Positions 1 to 13,761 are shown, counted from the first letter of the stretch. The stretch: DNA of 64,000 bases from Lysobacterales bacterium (GCA_017302135.1 JAFLDZ010000001.1:310001-374000), one strand, 5' to 3'. Notes: generated by a model not told the origin, from the letters alone. Made by a program: numbers and translations.

Positions 1-113
1 TCGTTGCCAGGCACCAGCGGGCTCGACGGCACCACGGTGTGGCCTTTCGAGCGGAAGAATTCGAGGAAGTCTTGACGGATCTTTGACGTGGGGCGAGCGG
101 CTGTGGTTTTCAT
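1..113 (-). CDS. alaS: Alanyl-tRNA synthetase, N-terminal fragment
   Basis: Only the first 37 codons are inside the window; the rest lies beyond base 1. The peptide begins [20 protein letters not shown] and continues with [16 protein letters not shown], the characteristic start of class II alanyl-tRNA synthetase, which charges tRNA-Ala in the cytoplasm. It is read from an ATG at 113 and lies downstream of recX in the same direction, a common recX-alaS arrangement. The catalytic and editing domains are not visible. Confidence 0.9.
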   Translation of the reverse strand, partial: MKTTAARPTSKIRQDFLEFFRSKGHTVVPSSPLVPGN

Positions 114-253
114 GGCATCGTTGGGGTGACGGGCGCAGTTCGCGCGCCGCAGGCACGGCAACCTGCCGGCGCGGAATCGAGCGAACAACCCAAGAACGGC
201 TAGATTAACAGGCGAAAGGCTGCCGGGACCGGCCTGCTTAGCCCGAACCAGGT

Positions 254-775
254 TCAGTCGTCATCGTCGAGCCGCACAGCCGCGCGGACCTGATCGCCGG
301 AAAAGCCGCGGCGGAGCAGAAAATCGGCGGCCTTGCGCTGGATTGCACGGTCGTCGAGCCGTCCCGGAAACCGGCGGCGGGCCAGATCGCGGGCGTTTTC
401 GGTCCAGTCGCCGTCGTAGGCGTCCATCGCGGCGGTGACGATGTCGCGATCCAGGCCGTGGATGCCCAGCTCGGCGCGGATCCGCAGCGGGCCATAGCCA
501 TTGCTGGCGCGACTGCGGACCAGCAGCTCGGCGAAGCGGGCGTCGTCCTGCCAGCCTTCGGCAGTCATCCGCGCCACCGCAGCCTCGGCGTCGTCCGCCT
601 CCACGCCGCGTGCAGTCAGCTTGCGGGTCAGCTCTTTGCGCGAATGCTCGCGGCGGACCAGCAGCCCCAGCGCGCGCTGGGCAGGCGTGAGTTCCGGGCG
701 ACGGCGTTTGCCGGTCGTTACCAGCGGGGCTGCGGACGCTTCGTCATCGTCAAGCGGCGGTTCGATCTCGTGCAT
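254..775 (-). CDS. recX: Regulatory protein RecX
   Basis: A 173-residue RecX protein, which binds RecA filaments and modulates recombination and the SOS response. After an acidic N-terminus come the three-helix repeats typical of Rec[17 protein letters not shown] at about 38-53, then the [16 protein letters not shown] segment, and a C-terminal repeat with [22 protein letters not shown] start at 775. It precedes alaS. However, the gene upstream is DUF1444/radA and not recA, which is the usual recX partner. Confidence 0.93.
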   Translation of the reverse strand: MHEIEPPLDDDEASAAPLVTTGKRRRPELTPAQRALGLLVRREHSRKELTRKLTARGVEADDAEAAVARMTAEGWQDDARFAELLVRSRASNGYGPLRIRAELGIHGLDRDIVTAAMDAYDGDWTENARDLARRRFPGRLDDRAIQRKAADFLLRRGFSGDQVRAAVRLDDDD

Positions 776-798
776 GGCAGGATTCTAGGCGACGAAGG

Positions 799-1641
799 TC
801 AGAACGGCAGCCAGTTCCCCTCACGCAGCACGAACAGCCGGTCGGTCAGCACATAAGTCGCTTCGGCGCGCATCTTCGATGCCAGTTGCTTCAACTGCGC
901 GACGGCATCCGGGTCGGCGGAATCGGCGAACAGCAACAGGTCGCGCGCGGGCACGGCGGCGACAGGTTCTCCGCGCAGCTTTTCGCGCTCGCGCTCCCAC
1001 AGGTCCGCGAACAGCAACAGTGAGGCTTCGTAGTTGCCGTCGACGGTGATCATATTGACCAGATCGCCGCGATGGACCTCGATGCCCGGCAGCAAACCGC
1101 GCAGGTTGCGCACCGCCAGCGCGCGCAGGTCTTCGCGCTGCACACCGAGACTGTCCAGTTCGTCCGGGCTGAGATACGCGATATTGCTCGGCGTATCGAC
1201 CGCATAGACCACGACGAGCGCATCGTTGATGTCTTCGTACACGTTTTCCTGGACTTTTTCGCTGCCCATCCGCTGCATCGACAGACGAATCTCTTCCAGC
1301 CAGCCGCGATCCTTGACGATCGGAATGATCGCATCGCGACTGCGTTCGAGACCCGCTGCCGCTTCGGCGAAAGAGCGCACGAAGCGGTCGATCACATCGC
1401 TGCGTTTGCGCGCGGATTCGCCCTGATACATTTGATAGGCGTTGTCGAGGAACGCGCGATTGCCGCCGTCCTCGCCCATGTTGATCGCAAGCTCCAACGC
1501 GTTCACGACCTGCACATCAAGCTGCGGAGCGGCCAGACGCACGCGCCGCGCGACTTCTTCGGTGAAGTCATCGGGATTCATCGGTGGTTCGGCAGCGCGA
1601 CCACCGAACAGCGAGCGTACTGCGGCGAACAAACCTGTCAT
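799..1641 (-). CDS. DUF1444 family protein (YtpQ-like)
   Basis: A 280-residue cytoplasmic protein that I place in the DUF1444 family from the central VVYAVDTPSNIAYLSPDEL and GNYEASLLLF segments. No enzymatic motif or membrane segment is visible and the function is unknown. The start is the ATG at 1641, with GGGAG about nine bases upstream; a TTG one codon earlier is less likely. It sits 32 bases after radA and 23 bases before recX, so it is probably co-transcribed with these DNA-repair genes. Confidence 0.7.
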   Translation of the reverse strand: MTGLFAAVRSLFGGRAAEPPMNPDDFTEEVARRVRLAAPQLDVQVVNALELAINMGEDGGNRAFLDNAYQMYQGESARKRSDVIDRFVRSFAEAAAGLERSRDAIIPIVKDRGWLEEIRLSMQRMGSEKVQENVYEDINDALVVVYAVDTPSNIAYLSPDELDSLGVQREDLRALAVRNLRGLLPGIEVHRGDLVNMITVDGNYEASLLLFADLWEREREKLRGEPVAAVPARDLLLFADSADPDAVAQLKQLASKMRAEATYVLTDRLFVLREGNWLPF

Positions 1642-1673
1642 CAACGACTCTCCCGTATCAGTGGAAATCGTGG

Positions 1674-3068
1674 TCAGTCTGCGGCGGCGCTCAACGCGTC
1701 CGCAAGTCGCTCGACCGCGACCACTTCCATGCCTTTGTAGGAACCGGCTTTCGGTGCGTTGGCTTTGGAGACGATGGCGCGTTTGAACCCGTGGGTCGCA
1801 GCCTCTTTCAGTCGCTCTTCGCCGTTCGGCACCGGGCGGATTTCGCCCGACAGCCCGACTTCACCGAAGGCGATGGTCTTGTCCGCCAATGGCCGGTCAC
1901 GCAGCGATGAAAGCACCGCCAGCAGCACCGGCAGATCGGCAGCGGTTTCCTGCACGCGGATGCCGCCGACCACGTTCACGAACACGTCCTGGTCGCCGAT
2001 CATGATCCCGCCGTGGCGATGCAGCACCGCCAGCAGCATCGCGAGGCGGTTCTGTTCGAGACCGACCGCGACCCGCCGCGGATTCGACAGCGGCGAGGAA
2101 TCCACCAGCGCCTGCACTTCCACCATCAACGGACGCGTGCCCTCGCGGGTGACCATCACGCAGCTGCCCGGCTGCGGCGTGCTACCGCCGGAAAGAAAAA
2201 TCGCCGAAGGATTCGGCACTTCGCGCAGGCCCTTGTCGCCCATCGCGAACACACCCAGCTCATTGACCGCGCCGAAGCGGTTCTTGAACGCGCGCAGCAC
2301 ACGAAAGCGGCTGCCGCTGTCGCCTTCGAAATACAGCACCGCGTCGACCATGTGTTCGAGCACGCGCGGACCAGCGATGCCGCCCTCTTTCGTCACGTGA
2401 CCGACGAGGAAAATCGCGGTGCCGGTTTCCTTCGCGTAGCGCACTAGGCGCGCGGCGCTCTCGCGCACCTGGCTGACCGAGCCCGGCGCGGCGGTCAGCG
2501 ATTCGGTCCACAGCGTCTGCACCGAATCGGCGACCAGCAGCTTCGGCCGCATTTGCGAGGCCTGTTCGAGGATGCGCTCGACCCCGGTTTCGGCCAGCGC
2601 GCTCAGGCCATCGAGCGGCAGCCCGAGCCGCGAGGCGCGCCCGGCGACCTGCGCCAACGATTCCTCGCCGGTGACATACAGCGCCGGCAAACGGCCGGCC
2701 ATGCCCGCCAGCGCCTGCAGCAGCAGCGTCGACTTGCCGATGCCCGGGTCGCCACCGATCAGGATCACCGCACCCTCGACCAGACCGCCGCCCAGCACGC
2801 GGTCGAACTCGCCGATACCGGTGCTGGTGCGCGCATCCTCGTGATGCAGCACGTCCTTCAGCGGCGTGACCTTGGGCGGATCGACCTTGCCGGCCCAACT
2901 GCTGCGGCGCGCAGCCGGCGAAGCTGCCGACGCGGCGGATTCCAGAACGATCTGGGTGAGCGCATTCCACGCCCCGCACTCGCCGCATTGCCCCTGCCAC
3001 TTGCTGGACTCGGCGCCGCATTCGCTGCAGACGAAAGCGACTTTGGTTTTCGCGGGAATTTTGCTCAT
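1674..3068 (-). CDS. radA: DNA repair protein RadA
   Basis: A 464-residue RadA/Sms, a RecA-like ATPase and branch-migration helicase in recombinational repair. In order: a zinc finger with Cys14, 17, 28 and 31; Walker A GGDPGIGKST at about 105-114; the RadA-specific KNRFGA motif in the middle; and a Lon-protease-like C-terminal domain. The frame is open to 3266, but the conserved N-terminus (MSKIPAKTKVAFVC) begins at the ATG at 3068, preceded by GGAT, giving normal family length. First gene of a run with DUF1444, recX and alaS. Confidence 0.96.
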   Translation of the reverse strand: MSKIPAKTKVAFVCSECGAESSKWQGQCGECGAWNALTQIVLESAASAASPAARRSSWAGKVDPPKVTPLKDVLHHEDARTSTGIGEFDRVLGGGLVEGAVILIGGDPGIGKSTLLLQALAGMAGRLPALYVTGEESLAQVAGRASRLGLPLDGLSALAETGVERILEQASQMRPKLLVADSVQTLWTESLTAAPGSVSQVRESAARLVRYAKETGTAIFLVGHVTKEGGIAGPRVLEHMVDAVLYFEGDSGSRFRVLRAFKNRFGAVNELGVFAMGDKGLREVPNPSAIFLSGGSTPQPGSCVMVTREGTRPLMVEVQALVDSSPLSNPRRVAVGLEQNRLAMLLAVLHRHGGIMIGDQDVFVNVVGGIRVQETAADLPVLLAVLSSLRDRPLADKTIAFGEVGLSGEIRPVPNGEERLKEAATHGFKRAIVSKANAPKAGSYKGMEVVAVERLADALSAAAD

Positions 3069-3566
3069 CGTTATCCGTGCGCACAGCAGGCCAGCGCCTA
3101 CTTTACCTGTCCCGGTCTCGGGAGGTGAGACGACACGTGGCGTCGTGCTGCATTGCGGAAACATGATCTCGTCCAGTCGACTTGAACGAGCGGCGGCCGC
3201 CATCGCGATCGCACGATGCAGCGTTATGAATTCGCTAAATAAAACGCTGCGAATATCGCGCCGCATGAGAATCGGCGACCCGCATCACATGTGCAGGGCG
3301 GTTCACGATTCTTTCATTGACAGCCTTGCCGCGCACACGCAGTATCGATTGCGGTCAGTCGTTTGATGTGCGATACCCGATGACGCCCTGCCATCGACTG
3401 ATTCATGCAGTCGTTCCGCACTGCAACAGGAACGCAGTCGCTCGTTTTCGAGCGCATCGATCGAAGGACCGCCCAAGCGCAACAATCACACCGACCGTCT
3501 CGACGTCAGGACACTACACGCTTGAGGTGGGTCGGATTCACACGTACGTTCTTAATGGAGTAAGAC
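3069..3566. other. Divergent intergenic region between radA and the trypsin-like gene
   Basis: About 500 bases with no convincing gene. It must carry the outward promoters of radA (minus) and the S1 protease (plus). Short open frames here lack ribosome sites and recognisable protein content. The stretch just before 3567 ends in AATGGAG, a good ribosome-binding site for the protease. Confidence 0.5.
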
Positions 3567-4478
3567 ATGCGAAACATTTCATCCAAGGGTCAATCGCGCC
3601 TTGCGCTCCGCGCAACGCTCGCATTCGTAGCACTCGCTGCCTGCTTCGCACAAGCGCCGGTCATGGCGCAAGAGCAAGGCAAGAACTGGATGCGCGAATA
3701 CGTCAAATTGCGGGTCACGGAAAGGACGATGGCCGCAATGCCGGACCTCACGGCAGCCGAAATCGAAGAAATGCTGCAGCCGCAGATCGTAGGCGGCACC
3801 GTCGCTGGCGCGGCCGACAATCCGTTCCAGGTCGCGCTGCTGACCAAGAGCGTCGCCAACAACTTCGACGCCCAGTTCTGCGGCGGCACGTTGTACAAAG
3901 CGAACTACGTCGTCACCGCCGCGCATTGCAGCGATTTCGTCACCGCTGGCCAAGTACAGGTACTGACCGGCACCCGCAATCTGGACGGGACCGGCGTGCG
4001 CCGCAACGTGCTGAGCATCTCGATCCATCCGAGCTGGAATCCGGGCACCTTCAACAACGACGTCGCTGTGTGGAAGCTGTCCACCTCGGCCACCGGCATT
4101 ACGCTGGCGTCGCTGGCCACGGCCGATCCCGCCGTGGGCACCAGCTTGCTGGCCACCGGCTGGGGCGCGTTGACGGAAGGCGGTAGTTTCCCGATCAACC
4201 TGCGCAAGGTTTCGCTGCCGCTGGTGAGCCGCACCAACTGCAACGACGCCAATTCCTACAACGGCCAGATCACGACCAGCATGCTGTGCGCCGGCCGGGA
4301 CAGCGGTGGCATCGATACCTGTCAGGGCGACTCCGGTGGCCCGCTCGCGCGAGGCTCGGTCCTGACCGGCATCGTCAGCTGGGGCAACGGCTGTGCACGA
4401 CCGAATCTGTTCGGCGTATACACCCGCGTCTCGCAGGCAACGATCCGCAACTTCATCACCGGTATCGCAGGTCTGTAA
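3567..4478 (+). CDS. Secreted trypsin-like serine protease (family S1)
   Basis: A 303-residue preproprotease. A signal peptide (hydrophobic core about 12-34, ending VMA-QE) is followed by a pro-segment of about 38 residues. The mature start is IVGG at 74-77. The triad is His120 (TAAHC), Asp165 (FNNDVAVW) and Ser256 (GDSGGP). Asp250, six residues before the serine, corresponds to chymotrypsin Asp189 and predicts cleavage after Arg/Lys. Cysteines at 105/121 and 252/276 match conserved disulfides. GGAG lies seven bases before the ATG. Probably an exported digestive or lytic enzyme, monocistronic, closed by the hairpin at 4535. Confidence 0.93.
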   Translation: MRNISSKGQSRLALRATLAFVALAACFAQAPVMAQEQGKNWMREYVKLRVTERTMAAMPDLTAAEIEEMLQPQIVGGTVAGAADNPFQVALLTKSVANNFDAQFCGGTLYKANYVVTAAHCSDFVTAGQVQVLTGTRNLDGTGVRRNVLSISIHPSWNPGTFNNDVAVWKLSTSATGITLASLATADPAVGTSLLATGWGALTEGGSFPINLRKVSLPLVSRTNCNDANSYNGQITTSMLCAGRDSGGIDTCQGDSGGPLARGSVLTGIVSWGNGCARPNLFGVYTRVSQATIRNFITGIAGL

Positions 4479-4534
4479 CGACTGCATGGCCGGAATGACC
4501 GGTGCAGGACCGGGAGTTTCGGCGCTGACAAGAC

Positions 4535-4560
4535 AAAAGCCCCGCGATTGCGGGGCTTTT
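4535..4560. terminator. Bidirectional intrinsic terminator
   Basis: AGCCCCGC, a four-base loop, then GCGGGGCT, flanked by A and T runs on both sides. It can end the protease transcript on the plus strand and the tRNA-Thr transcript on the minus strand. Confidence 0.85.
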
Positions 4561-4635
4561 GTTCATCGATCGCATCTCGGTGGCGCGTCGCACGCCATTG
4601 CGACCTTTTCACTTGACTTGTGCACTTGGCTTGCG

Positions 4636-4711
4636 TGGTGCCGGAAATAGGAATCGAACCTACGACCTCATCATTACGAATGACGCGCTCTACCAACTGA
4701 GCTATTCCGGC
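4636..4711 (-). tRNA. tRNA-Thr (anticodon CGU)
   Basis: A 76-nt cloverleaf including encoded CCA. The acceptor arms GCCGGAA/TTCCGGC pair fully. The anticodon stem CGUCA/UGAUG carries loop UUCGUAA with anticodon CGU. The T-loop GGTTCGAATCC is standard. Reads ACG codons. Confidence 0.96.
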
Positions 4712-4748
4712 GCTGGAGTGCGATTCTAGGTTTTCCGGGCGGCTGCGG

Positions 4749-5699
4749 TCAATCGACCAATTGCACCCGCAGTTCCTTGGGCAGGGCAAAGACCATGTCT
4801 TCGGGCTTGCCATCCAGTTCGCGCAGGCCGCCAGCCCCCAGCTCGCGCAGCCGGGCGATCACCCCTTGCACCAGCACATCGGGGGCGGAAGCGCCGGCAG
4901 TGACGCCGATATGCCGACGGCCGTCTATCCAGCGCGGGTCGATTTCGTCGGCACCGTCGATCAGATAGGCCTCCACCCCTTCCCGCTCCGCCAGCTCGCG
5001 CAGCCGGTTGGAGTTGGAGCTGTTGGGCGAACCGACCACCAGCACCAGGTCGCAGCGCTCGGCCAGCTCGCGCACGGCGTCCTGGCGGTTCTGGGTGGCG
5101 TAGCAGATGTCGTCGTTGCGCGGCCCCTGCATGTCCGGGTACCTGGCACGGAGGGCATCGATGATGCTGCGGGTATCGTCCACCGACAGCGTGGTCTGTG
5201 TGGTGTAGGCGAAGTTGTGCGGCTGGGCGATCTGCAGACGCTCGACATCGTCCAGGTCTTCGATCAGATAGATCCTGCCGGTGCCGGCTTCGGCCAACCA
5301 TTGGCCCATGGTGCCCTCGACCTCGGGATGGCCGGCGTGGCCGATCAGCACCACATCGCGACCGGCGCGGCAGTGGCGGGCGACTTCCAGATGCACTTTG
5401 GTCACCAGTGGGCAGGTGGCGTCGAAGACTTTCAGCCCACGACGCGTGGCTTCGGTACGTACGGCCTGGGACACGCCGTGGGCGCTGAAGATCACGGTCG
5501 CGTTGTCCGGCACTTCGTCCAGTTCCTCGACGAAGACCGCACCGCGCTGACGCAGATCGTCGACGACGAACCGGTTGTGGACGACTTCATGACGGACGTA
5601 GATCGGCGCGCCGAGAGTCTCGATCGCACGTTTGACGATCTCGATCGCGCGGTCGACGCCAGCGCAGAAGCCACGGGGATTGGCGAGAATGATATCCAT
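4749..5699 (-). CDS. ispH: 4-hydroxy-3-methylbut-2-enyl diphosphate reductase
   Basis: IspH (LytB), the last enzyme of the MEP isoprenoid pathway; it reduces HMBPP to IPP and DMAPP with an oxygen-sensitive iron-sulfur cluster. The protein has 316 residues, the length of the E. coli enzyme. It opens [20 protein letters not shown], with cluster ligand Cys12; the TCPLVTKVH and [10 protein letters not shown] segments supply the other two cysteines. The ATG at 5699 is chosen because the family begins there. It lies seven bases after lspA. dxs, the first enzyme of the same pathway, is at 44965. Confidence 0.97.
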   Translation of the reverse strand: MDIILANPRGFCAGVDRAIEIVKRAIETLGAPIYVRHEVVHNRFVVDDLRQRGAVFVEELDEVPDNATVIFSAHGVSQAVRTEATRRGLKVFDATCPLVTKVHLEVARHCRAGRDVVLIGHAGHPEVEGTMGQWLAEAGTGRIYLIEDLDDVERLQIAQPHNFAYTTQTTLSVDDTRSIIDALRARYPDMQGPRNDDICYATQNRQDAVRELAERCDLVLVVGSPNSSNSNRLRELAEREGVEAYLIDGADEIDPRWIDGRRHIGVTAGASAPDVLVQGVIARLRELGAGGLRELDGKPEDMVFALPKELRVQLVD

Positions 5700-5706
5700 G
5701 CGGGAA

Positions 5707-6225
5707 TTATGCGCTCTCGGCGCCATCGGCTGATTTCTTGTTTCCGCCGAACACACCGAACAGTATCAGCGCGATGGCGCCACCGACGATCGCCGAATCG
5801 GCAATATTGAACGATGGATAGTAGTAGACCTCTTTCCAATGCCACTGGATGAAGTCGACGACGTGGCCGTGCAGCAAACGGTCGATCAGATTGCCCAGCG
5901 CGCCGCCGATCACCAGCGAGAACGGCAGCGCCTCGCGCCAATGCCCGCGCGCGGTCCGCGACAACCAGTACGCGAGCACGCCGCTGATGACCAACGCAAG
6001 CGCAGCGAACACGTATTTCTGCCACCCACCGGCATCGGCGAGAAAGCTGAACGCAGCGCCGGTGTTGTAACTGCGGAACCAGTTCCAGTAGCCCTCGATC
6101 ACCGTCACCGGCTGGTACTCGGGCAGCGTGGTCAGCACCCAATGCTTGGACCATTGATCGAGGCCGATCACCACTGCGGACAGCAGCAGCCAGACAAGGG
6201 CGTTGGGTTTGGGGGCTTGAGTCAT
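5707..6225 (-). CDS. lspA: Lipoprotein signal peptidase II
   Basis: A 172-residue inner-membrane aspartyl protease that removes signal peptides from diacylglyceryl-modified prolipoproteins. Four hydrophobic segments are visible (about 10-28, 70-88, 98-116 and 143-160). The catalytic pair is Asp124 (GHVVDFI) and Asp143 (NIADSAI), with the conserved GNLIDR just before. Start ATG at 6225. Located between ileS and ispH as in most proteobacteria (ileS-lspA-ispH). Several putative lipoproteins in this window would be its substrates. Confidence 0.96.
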   Translation of the reverse strand: MTQAPKPNALVWLLLSAVVIGLDQWSKHWVLTTLPEYQPVTVIEGYWNWFRSYNTGAAFSFLADAGGWQKYVFAALALVISGVLAYWLSRTARGHWREALPFSLVIGGALGNLIDRLLHGHVVDFIQWHWKEVYYYPSFNIADSAIVGGAIALILFGVFGGNKKSADGAESA

Positions 6226-6245
6226 CGTGCATTGCGCCTTGCTGT

Positions 6246-6292
6246 TCCCTTCTCCCACCGGGAGAAGGTGGCGCGAAGCGCCGGATGAGGGA
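6246..6292. repeat. REP-like double stem-loop between ileS and lspA
   Basis: Two adjacent palindromes: TTCTCCC-ACC-GGGAGAA and GGCGC-GAA-GCGCC, ending in CGGATGAGGGA. The form matches the dispersed extragenic palindromes common in Xanthomonadaceae. Only one copy is seen in this window, so its repeated nature is taken from general knowledge. Inside an operon it may affect transcript stability. Confidence 0.6.
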
Positions 6293-6295
6293 GCA

Positions 6296-9147
<2,852 letters not shown>

Positions 9148-9151
<4 letters not shown>

Positions 9152-10098
9152 GCGGTGGCCCGTTCGGTCGTTTTCATCAGAATATGCCGCGCCTGCGCTG
9201 CGTCGCGGTCCATCTGCACGACCAGGGTCGGCAGATCGGGGAATTTCTCCTCGTCGCGCAGGCGCGCGACGAATTCGATTTCGATCAGTTTGCCGTAAAG
9301 ATCGCCATCGAAATCGAACAGATGCGCCTCCAGCAGCGGTTCCTTGCCGTCCACGGTGGGACGGGTACCGAAGCTGGACACCGACGGCCACGGTAGCGCA
9401 CCCACGCCATGCACCCAAGTCGCGTAGATGCCGCGCAGCGCAGGCACCTTGTTGGCGAAGCGGAGGTTCGCGGTCGGATAACCGAGCGTGCGCCCGAGTT
9501 GTTTGCCGTGAACGACTCGGCCGGCGATCGAATACGGCTTGCCGAGCAATCGCGTCGCCGTGGCGAAATCGCCGCTCTGCAGCGCCGCGCGAATACGGGT
9601 GCTGGACACCGGTGAGCCGTCGATTTCGACCGGCGCGATGGTATGGGCCGAGAATCCGAGTTCGCCGCCCATCTTGCGCAGCAGATCGAGATTGCCGGCG
9701 CGGGCTCGACCGAAGCGGAAATCCGGCCCAACCCAGACTTCGCGCGCACCCAGTCTTGCGACCAGCAGGCGTTGAACGAAATCCTCGGGCGACACGCTGG
9801 CCAGCGACGCGTTGAAACGCAGCAGTCCGACGACATCGACACCCAGCGCGGACAACGCGCGCAGCTTCATCCGCGGCAGTTGCAGACGCGGCGGCGGCAC
9901 ATCTGCGGCGAAGAATTCACGCGGCAAGGGCTCGAAACTCAGTGCGACCGCAGGCACACCCAGCGCACGGGCGCGCGCGACCGCATGGCCGACCAGCGCA
10001 CGATGGCCGATGTGCAGGCCGTCGAAGGCGCCGATACAGACCACGCTGCCGTCCGGGCACAGCGGCCCGCCGTCGAGGTCGCGGAACAATTCAGTCAT
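9148..10098 (-). CDS. ribF: Bifunctional riboflavin kinase/FAD synthetase
   Basis: A 316-residue cytoplasmic enzyme that phosphorylates riboflavin to FMN and adenylates it to FAD. The N-terminal nucleotidyltransferase domain shows [14 protein letters not shown]. The C-terminal kinase domain shows [14 protein letters not shown]. Start ATG at 10098, giving the usual family length. It overlaps ileS by four bases. Confidence 0.95.
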
Positions 10099-10184
10099 CC
10101 GGGTCCGTACTGTCCGGCCGGAGGCGCGGACAGCCAAAGTTCAATGAATTCCGAAGTATAGCGAGGCGCGACAGGTTCTGACCT

Positions 10185-11768
10185 CTAATGGCGCAGGTCA
10201 CGCGGCCGCAATCCCATCGCGATCAAGGCGACACCGTAAGCCAACGCTCCCGCAGCGACGACCGCCAGCAGCCAGCCGACGCGATGCCAGGGGCTGGCGA
10301 TCGCGGTCCAGTCGCCGACCGTATGCGAGATGCCAAGCACCACAGTCGTCATCGCGACGCAACCGCTCGCGATCCTGAATAGATGTTTTCCCCAGCCCGG
10401 CTGCGGCCGCAGCAGACCATCGCGACGGAGGTATCGCCACAGCAACCAGGCGTTGAAAATTCCCGCCAGACCGGTCGCCAGCGCGATCCCGCCGTGCGCG
10501 CCATCGATCTTGTTCAGCCACAGCGGCAAGGTGAAGGCCACCGTCATCACGACATTGGCGATAACCGTATAGATCGCCGCGCGCATCGGCGTTTTGGTGT
10601 CCTGACGGGCATAGAAAGCGGGCGACAGCACTTTGCTGAGCATGAAGGCCGGAATGCCGATGCTCATCGCGCTGAGGCTGATCGCCGCCATCCGGGTGTC
10701 GTGGGGGGTGAATTTGCCGCCCTGATAGACCACAGAGGTTAGCGGCTCGGCCAGCAGTAGGAGCCCCAACGCGGCCGGCACGCCGACCAGCAGCGCCAGA
10801 CGCAACCCCCAATCGAGCGCGGCCGAATACCCCTCGGTATCGGTCGCGGCGTGACGACGGGAGAGATGCGGCAGGATCACCGTACCGATCGCCACCCCGA
10901 ACAACCCCAGCGGGAATTCGACCAGCCGATCGGACAGATACAGCCAAGTCTGACTGCCGGTGACCAGCAACGAAGCGAAGATCGTACCCACCAGCAGATT
11001 GAGCTGGGCCACCGAGGACGAAAACAGGGTCGGCACCATCAGTTTGGCGACCCGCCGTACGTCGGGGTGGCCGAAACCGGGCTTGAAGCTTGGCCGGATG
11101 CCCAGCCGACCCAGCGCCGGCCACAGCACCAGCAGTTGCAGGATGCCTGCAACCAGCACACCCCAAGCCAGGGCCTTGGCAGGCTGGGCGAAACGCGGCG
11201 CCAACCACAGCATCGCCGCAATCATCACCAGGTTGTGCAACACCGGGGTGACCGCCGGCAGCGCGAACTTGCCGAAGCTGTTCAGCACCGAGGCCACCAG
11301 CGCCATCATCGAAATGAACAGCAGATACGGAAACGTGATCCGCAGCATCTGCACGATCAGTGCGAATTTCTCCGGTTCGTCCATCGAGCCGGGCGCGAAC
11401 AGACCGGCGATCAATGGCGCCGCCAGCATGCCGATGCCCGATACGACGAACACCACCGCAAACAGTGCCCCAGCCATCCGGTCGACGAACTCCTTCAGCG
11501 CCGCCTGGTCACCGCGTTCGCGGATCTCGTTCAGGACCGGCACGAACGCCATCTGCATCGAGCCTTCGGCGAAGATCCGGCGCAGATAATTCGGGATGCG
11601 GTAGGCGATGACGAACGCGTCCATCGCCGCCGAACTGCCGAAGATCCGGGACTGCAGCGCATCGCGGGCGAAGCCGGCGATCCTCGACAGCAGGGTCATG
11701 GCGCTGAAGATCGAAGTCGACTTCAGCAGCCCGCTTCGTGGCGCTTGCCCGGGGCCGGAAGCGCTCAT
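10185..11768 (-). CDS. murJ: Lipid II flippase MurJ
   Basis: A 527-residue polytopic inner-membrane protein of the MOP superfamily that flips the peptidoglycan precursor lipid II to the periplasm. It has about fourteen hydrophobic segments and the conserved opening STSIFSAMTLLSRIAGFARD. The ATG at 11768 has GGAGAGG about six bases upstream. It is first in the murJ-ribF-ileS-lspA-ispH series and diverges from rpsT. Confidence 0.95.
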   Translation of the reverse strand: MSASGPGQAPRSGLLKSTSIFSAMTLLSRIAGFARDALQSRIFGSSAAMDAFVIAYRIPNYLRRIFAEGSMQMAFVPVLNEIRERGDQAALKEFVDRMAGALFAVVFVVSGIGMLAAPLIAGLFAPGSMDEPEKFALIVQMLRITFPYLLFISMMALVASVLNSFGKFALPAVTPVLHNLVMIAAMLWLAPRFAQPAKALAWGVLVAGILQLLVLWPALGRLGIRPSFKPGFGHPDVRRVAKLMVPTLFSSSVAQLNLLVGTIFASLLVTGSQTWLYLSDRLVEFPLGLFGVAIGTVILPHLSRRHAATDTEGYSAALDWGLRLALLVGVPAALGLLLLAEPLTSVVYQGGKFTPHDTRMAAISLSAMSIGIPAFMLSKVLSPAFYARQDTKTPMRAAIYTVIANVVMTVAFTLPLWLNKIDGAHGGIALATGLAGIFNAWLLWRYLRRDGLLRPQPGWGKHLFRIASGCVAMTTVVLGISHTVGDWTAIASPWHRVGWLLAVVAAGALAYGVALIAMGLRPRDLRH

Positions 11769-11792
11769 GACGGCCTCTCCTGCCCAAGCCAG

Positions 11793-11821
11793 TTGACCCA
11801 ACCCACTGAATCGCCCATAAT
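11793..11821 (+). promoter_or_regulatory. Sigma-70 promoter for rpsT
   Basis: TTGACC at 11793-11798, a 17-base spacer, and CATAAT at 11816-11821; each hexamer matches consensus at five of six positions. It points toward rpsT and leaves a leader of about 110 nt, room for S20 translational autocontrol. Confidence 0.75.
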
Positions 11822-11939
11822 TTTCTGTCTAGCTGTCCGCATAGCGGCGGCCTGCCCTCTCAATGAATGCGATCGGGCAGTGTAAAGAACCGCTCGGTTC
11901 CAAACCTCCCGACCCAACCGATAACCCCAGGATTCCATC

Positions 11940-12209
11940 GTGGCCAACATCAAGTCCGCCAAGAAGCGCGCCAAGCAGACCGTCGTGCGCAACGCGCGCA
12001 ACACCGCTCAGCGCTCCATGCTCCGCACCGCCGTCAAGAAAGTGCTGAAGGCGCTCGACGCCAACGACGCTGCCGGCGCCGAAGCCGCTTTCGCCGTCGC
12101 CCAGCCGATCCTCGACCGCTTCAGCGCGCGCGGCCTGATTCACAAGAACAAGGCTGCGCGTCACAAGAGCCGCCTGACGGCACGCATCAAGGCCATCAAG
12201 GCCGCCTGA
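11940..12209 (+). CDS. rpsT: 30S ribosomal protein S20
   Basis: An 89-residue, lysine- and arginine-rich primary rRNA-binding protein of the small subunit. It reads [15 protein letters not shown] near the start and ends [13 protein letters not shown], both diagnostic of S20. Translation begins at a GTG (11940); E. coli rpsT also uses a non-ATG start. Transcribed alone between its own promoter at 11793 and the hairpin at 12231. Confidence 0.97.
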   Translation: MANIKSAKKRAKQTVVRNARNTAQRSMLRTAVKKVLKALDANDAAGAEAAFAVAQPILDRFSARGLIHKNKAARHKSRLTARIKAIKAA

Positions 12210-12230
12210 TCCAGGCAATGCATCCGTATC

Positions 12231-12258
12231 AAAAAACCCGGCTTTGGCCGGGTTTTTT
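12231..12258. terminator. Bidirectional intrinsic terminator
   Basis: AAAAAACCCGGC, loop TTTG, GCCGGGTTTTTT. It closes rpsT on the plus strand and faces the end of obgE on the minus strand. Confidence 0.9.
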
Positions 12259-12303
12259 ATTGCACACGCAGCGCGAACCGGCGCACGCGGCGCAACGCTT
12301 GCT

Positions 12304-13497
<1,194 letters not shown>

Positions 13498-13749
13498 TCA
13501 GACAACGCTGACCGTGCGACGCTTTTTCAGCCCCTTGACCGAGAACTCGACCTTGCCGTCGACCAGCGCGAACAGGGTGTGATCGCGACCGAGGCCAACG
13601 CCCGAACCCGGGTGGAACTGGGTGCCACGCTGACGGACGATGATGTTGCCGGCATCGACGGACTGGCCGCCGAACAGCTTCACGCCGAGGTATTTCGGGT
13701 TGGAGTCGCGGCCGTTGCGCGAGGAACCTACGCCCTTTTTATGTGCCAT
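13498..13749 (-). CDS. rpmA: 50S ribosomal protein L27
   Basis: An 83-residue protein whose N-terminal arm reaches the peptidyl-transferase centre. It begins [20 protein letters not shown] and contains [11 protein letters not shown], both conserved. It needs no Firmicutes-type N-terminal cleavage. Twelve bases after rplU, in the same transcript. Confidence 0.97.
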   Translation of the reverse strand: MAHKKGVGSSRNGRDSNPKYLGVKLFGGQSVDAGNIIVRQRGTQFHPGSGVGLGRDHTLFALVDGKVEFSVKGLKKRRTVSVV

Positions 13750-13761
13750 GGCGGCTTCTCC

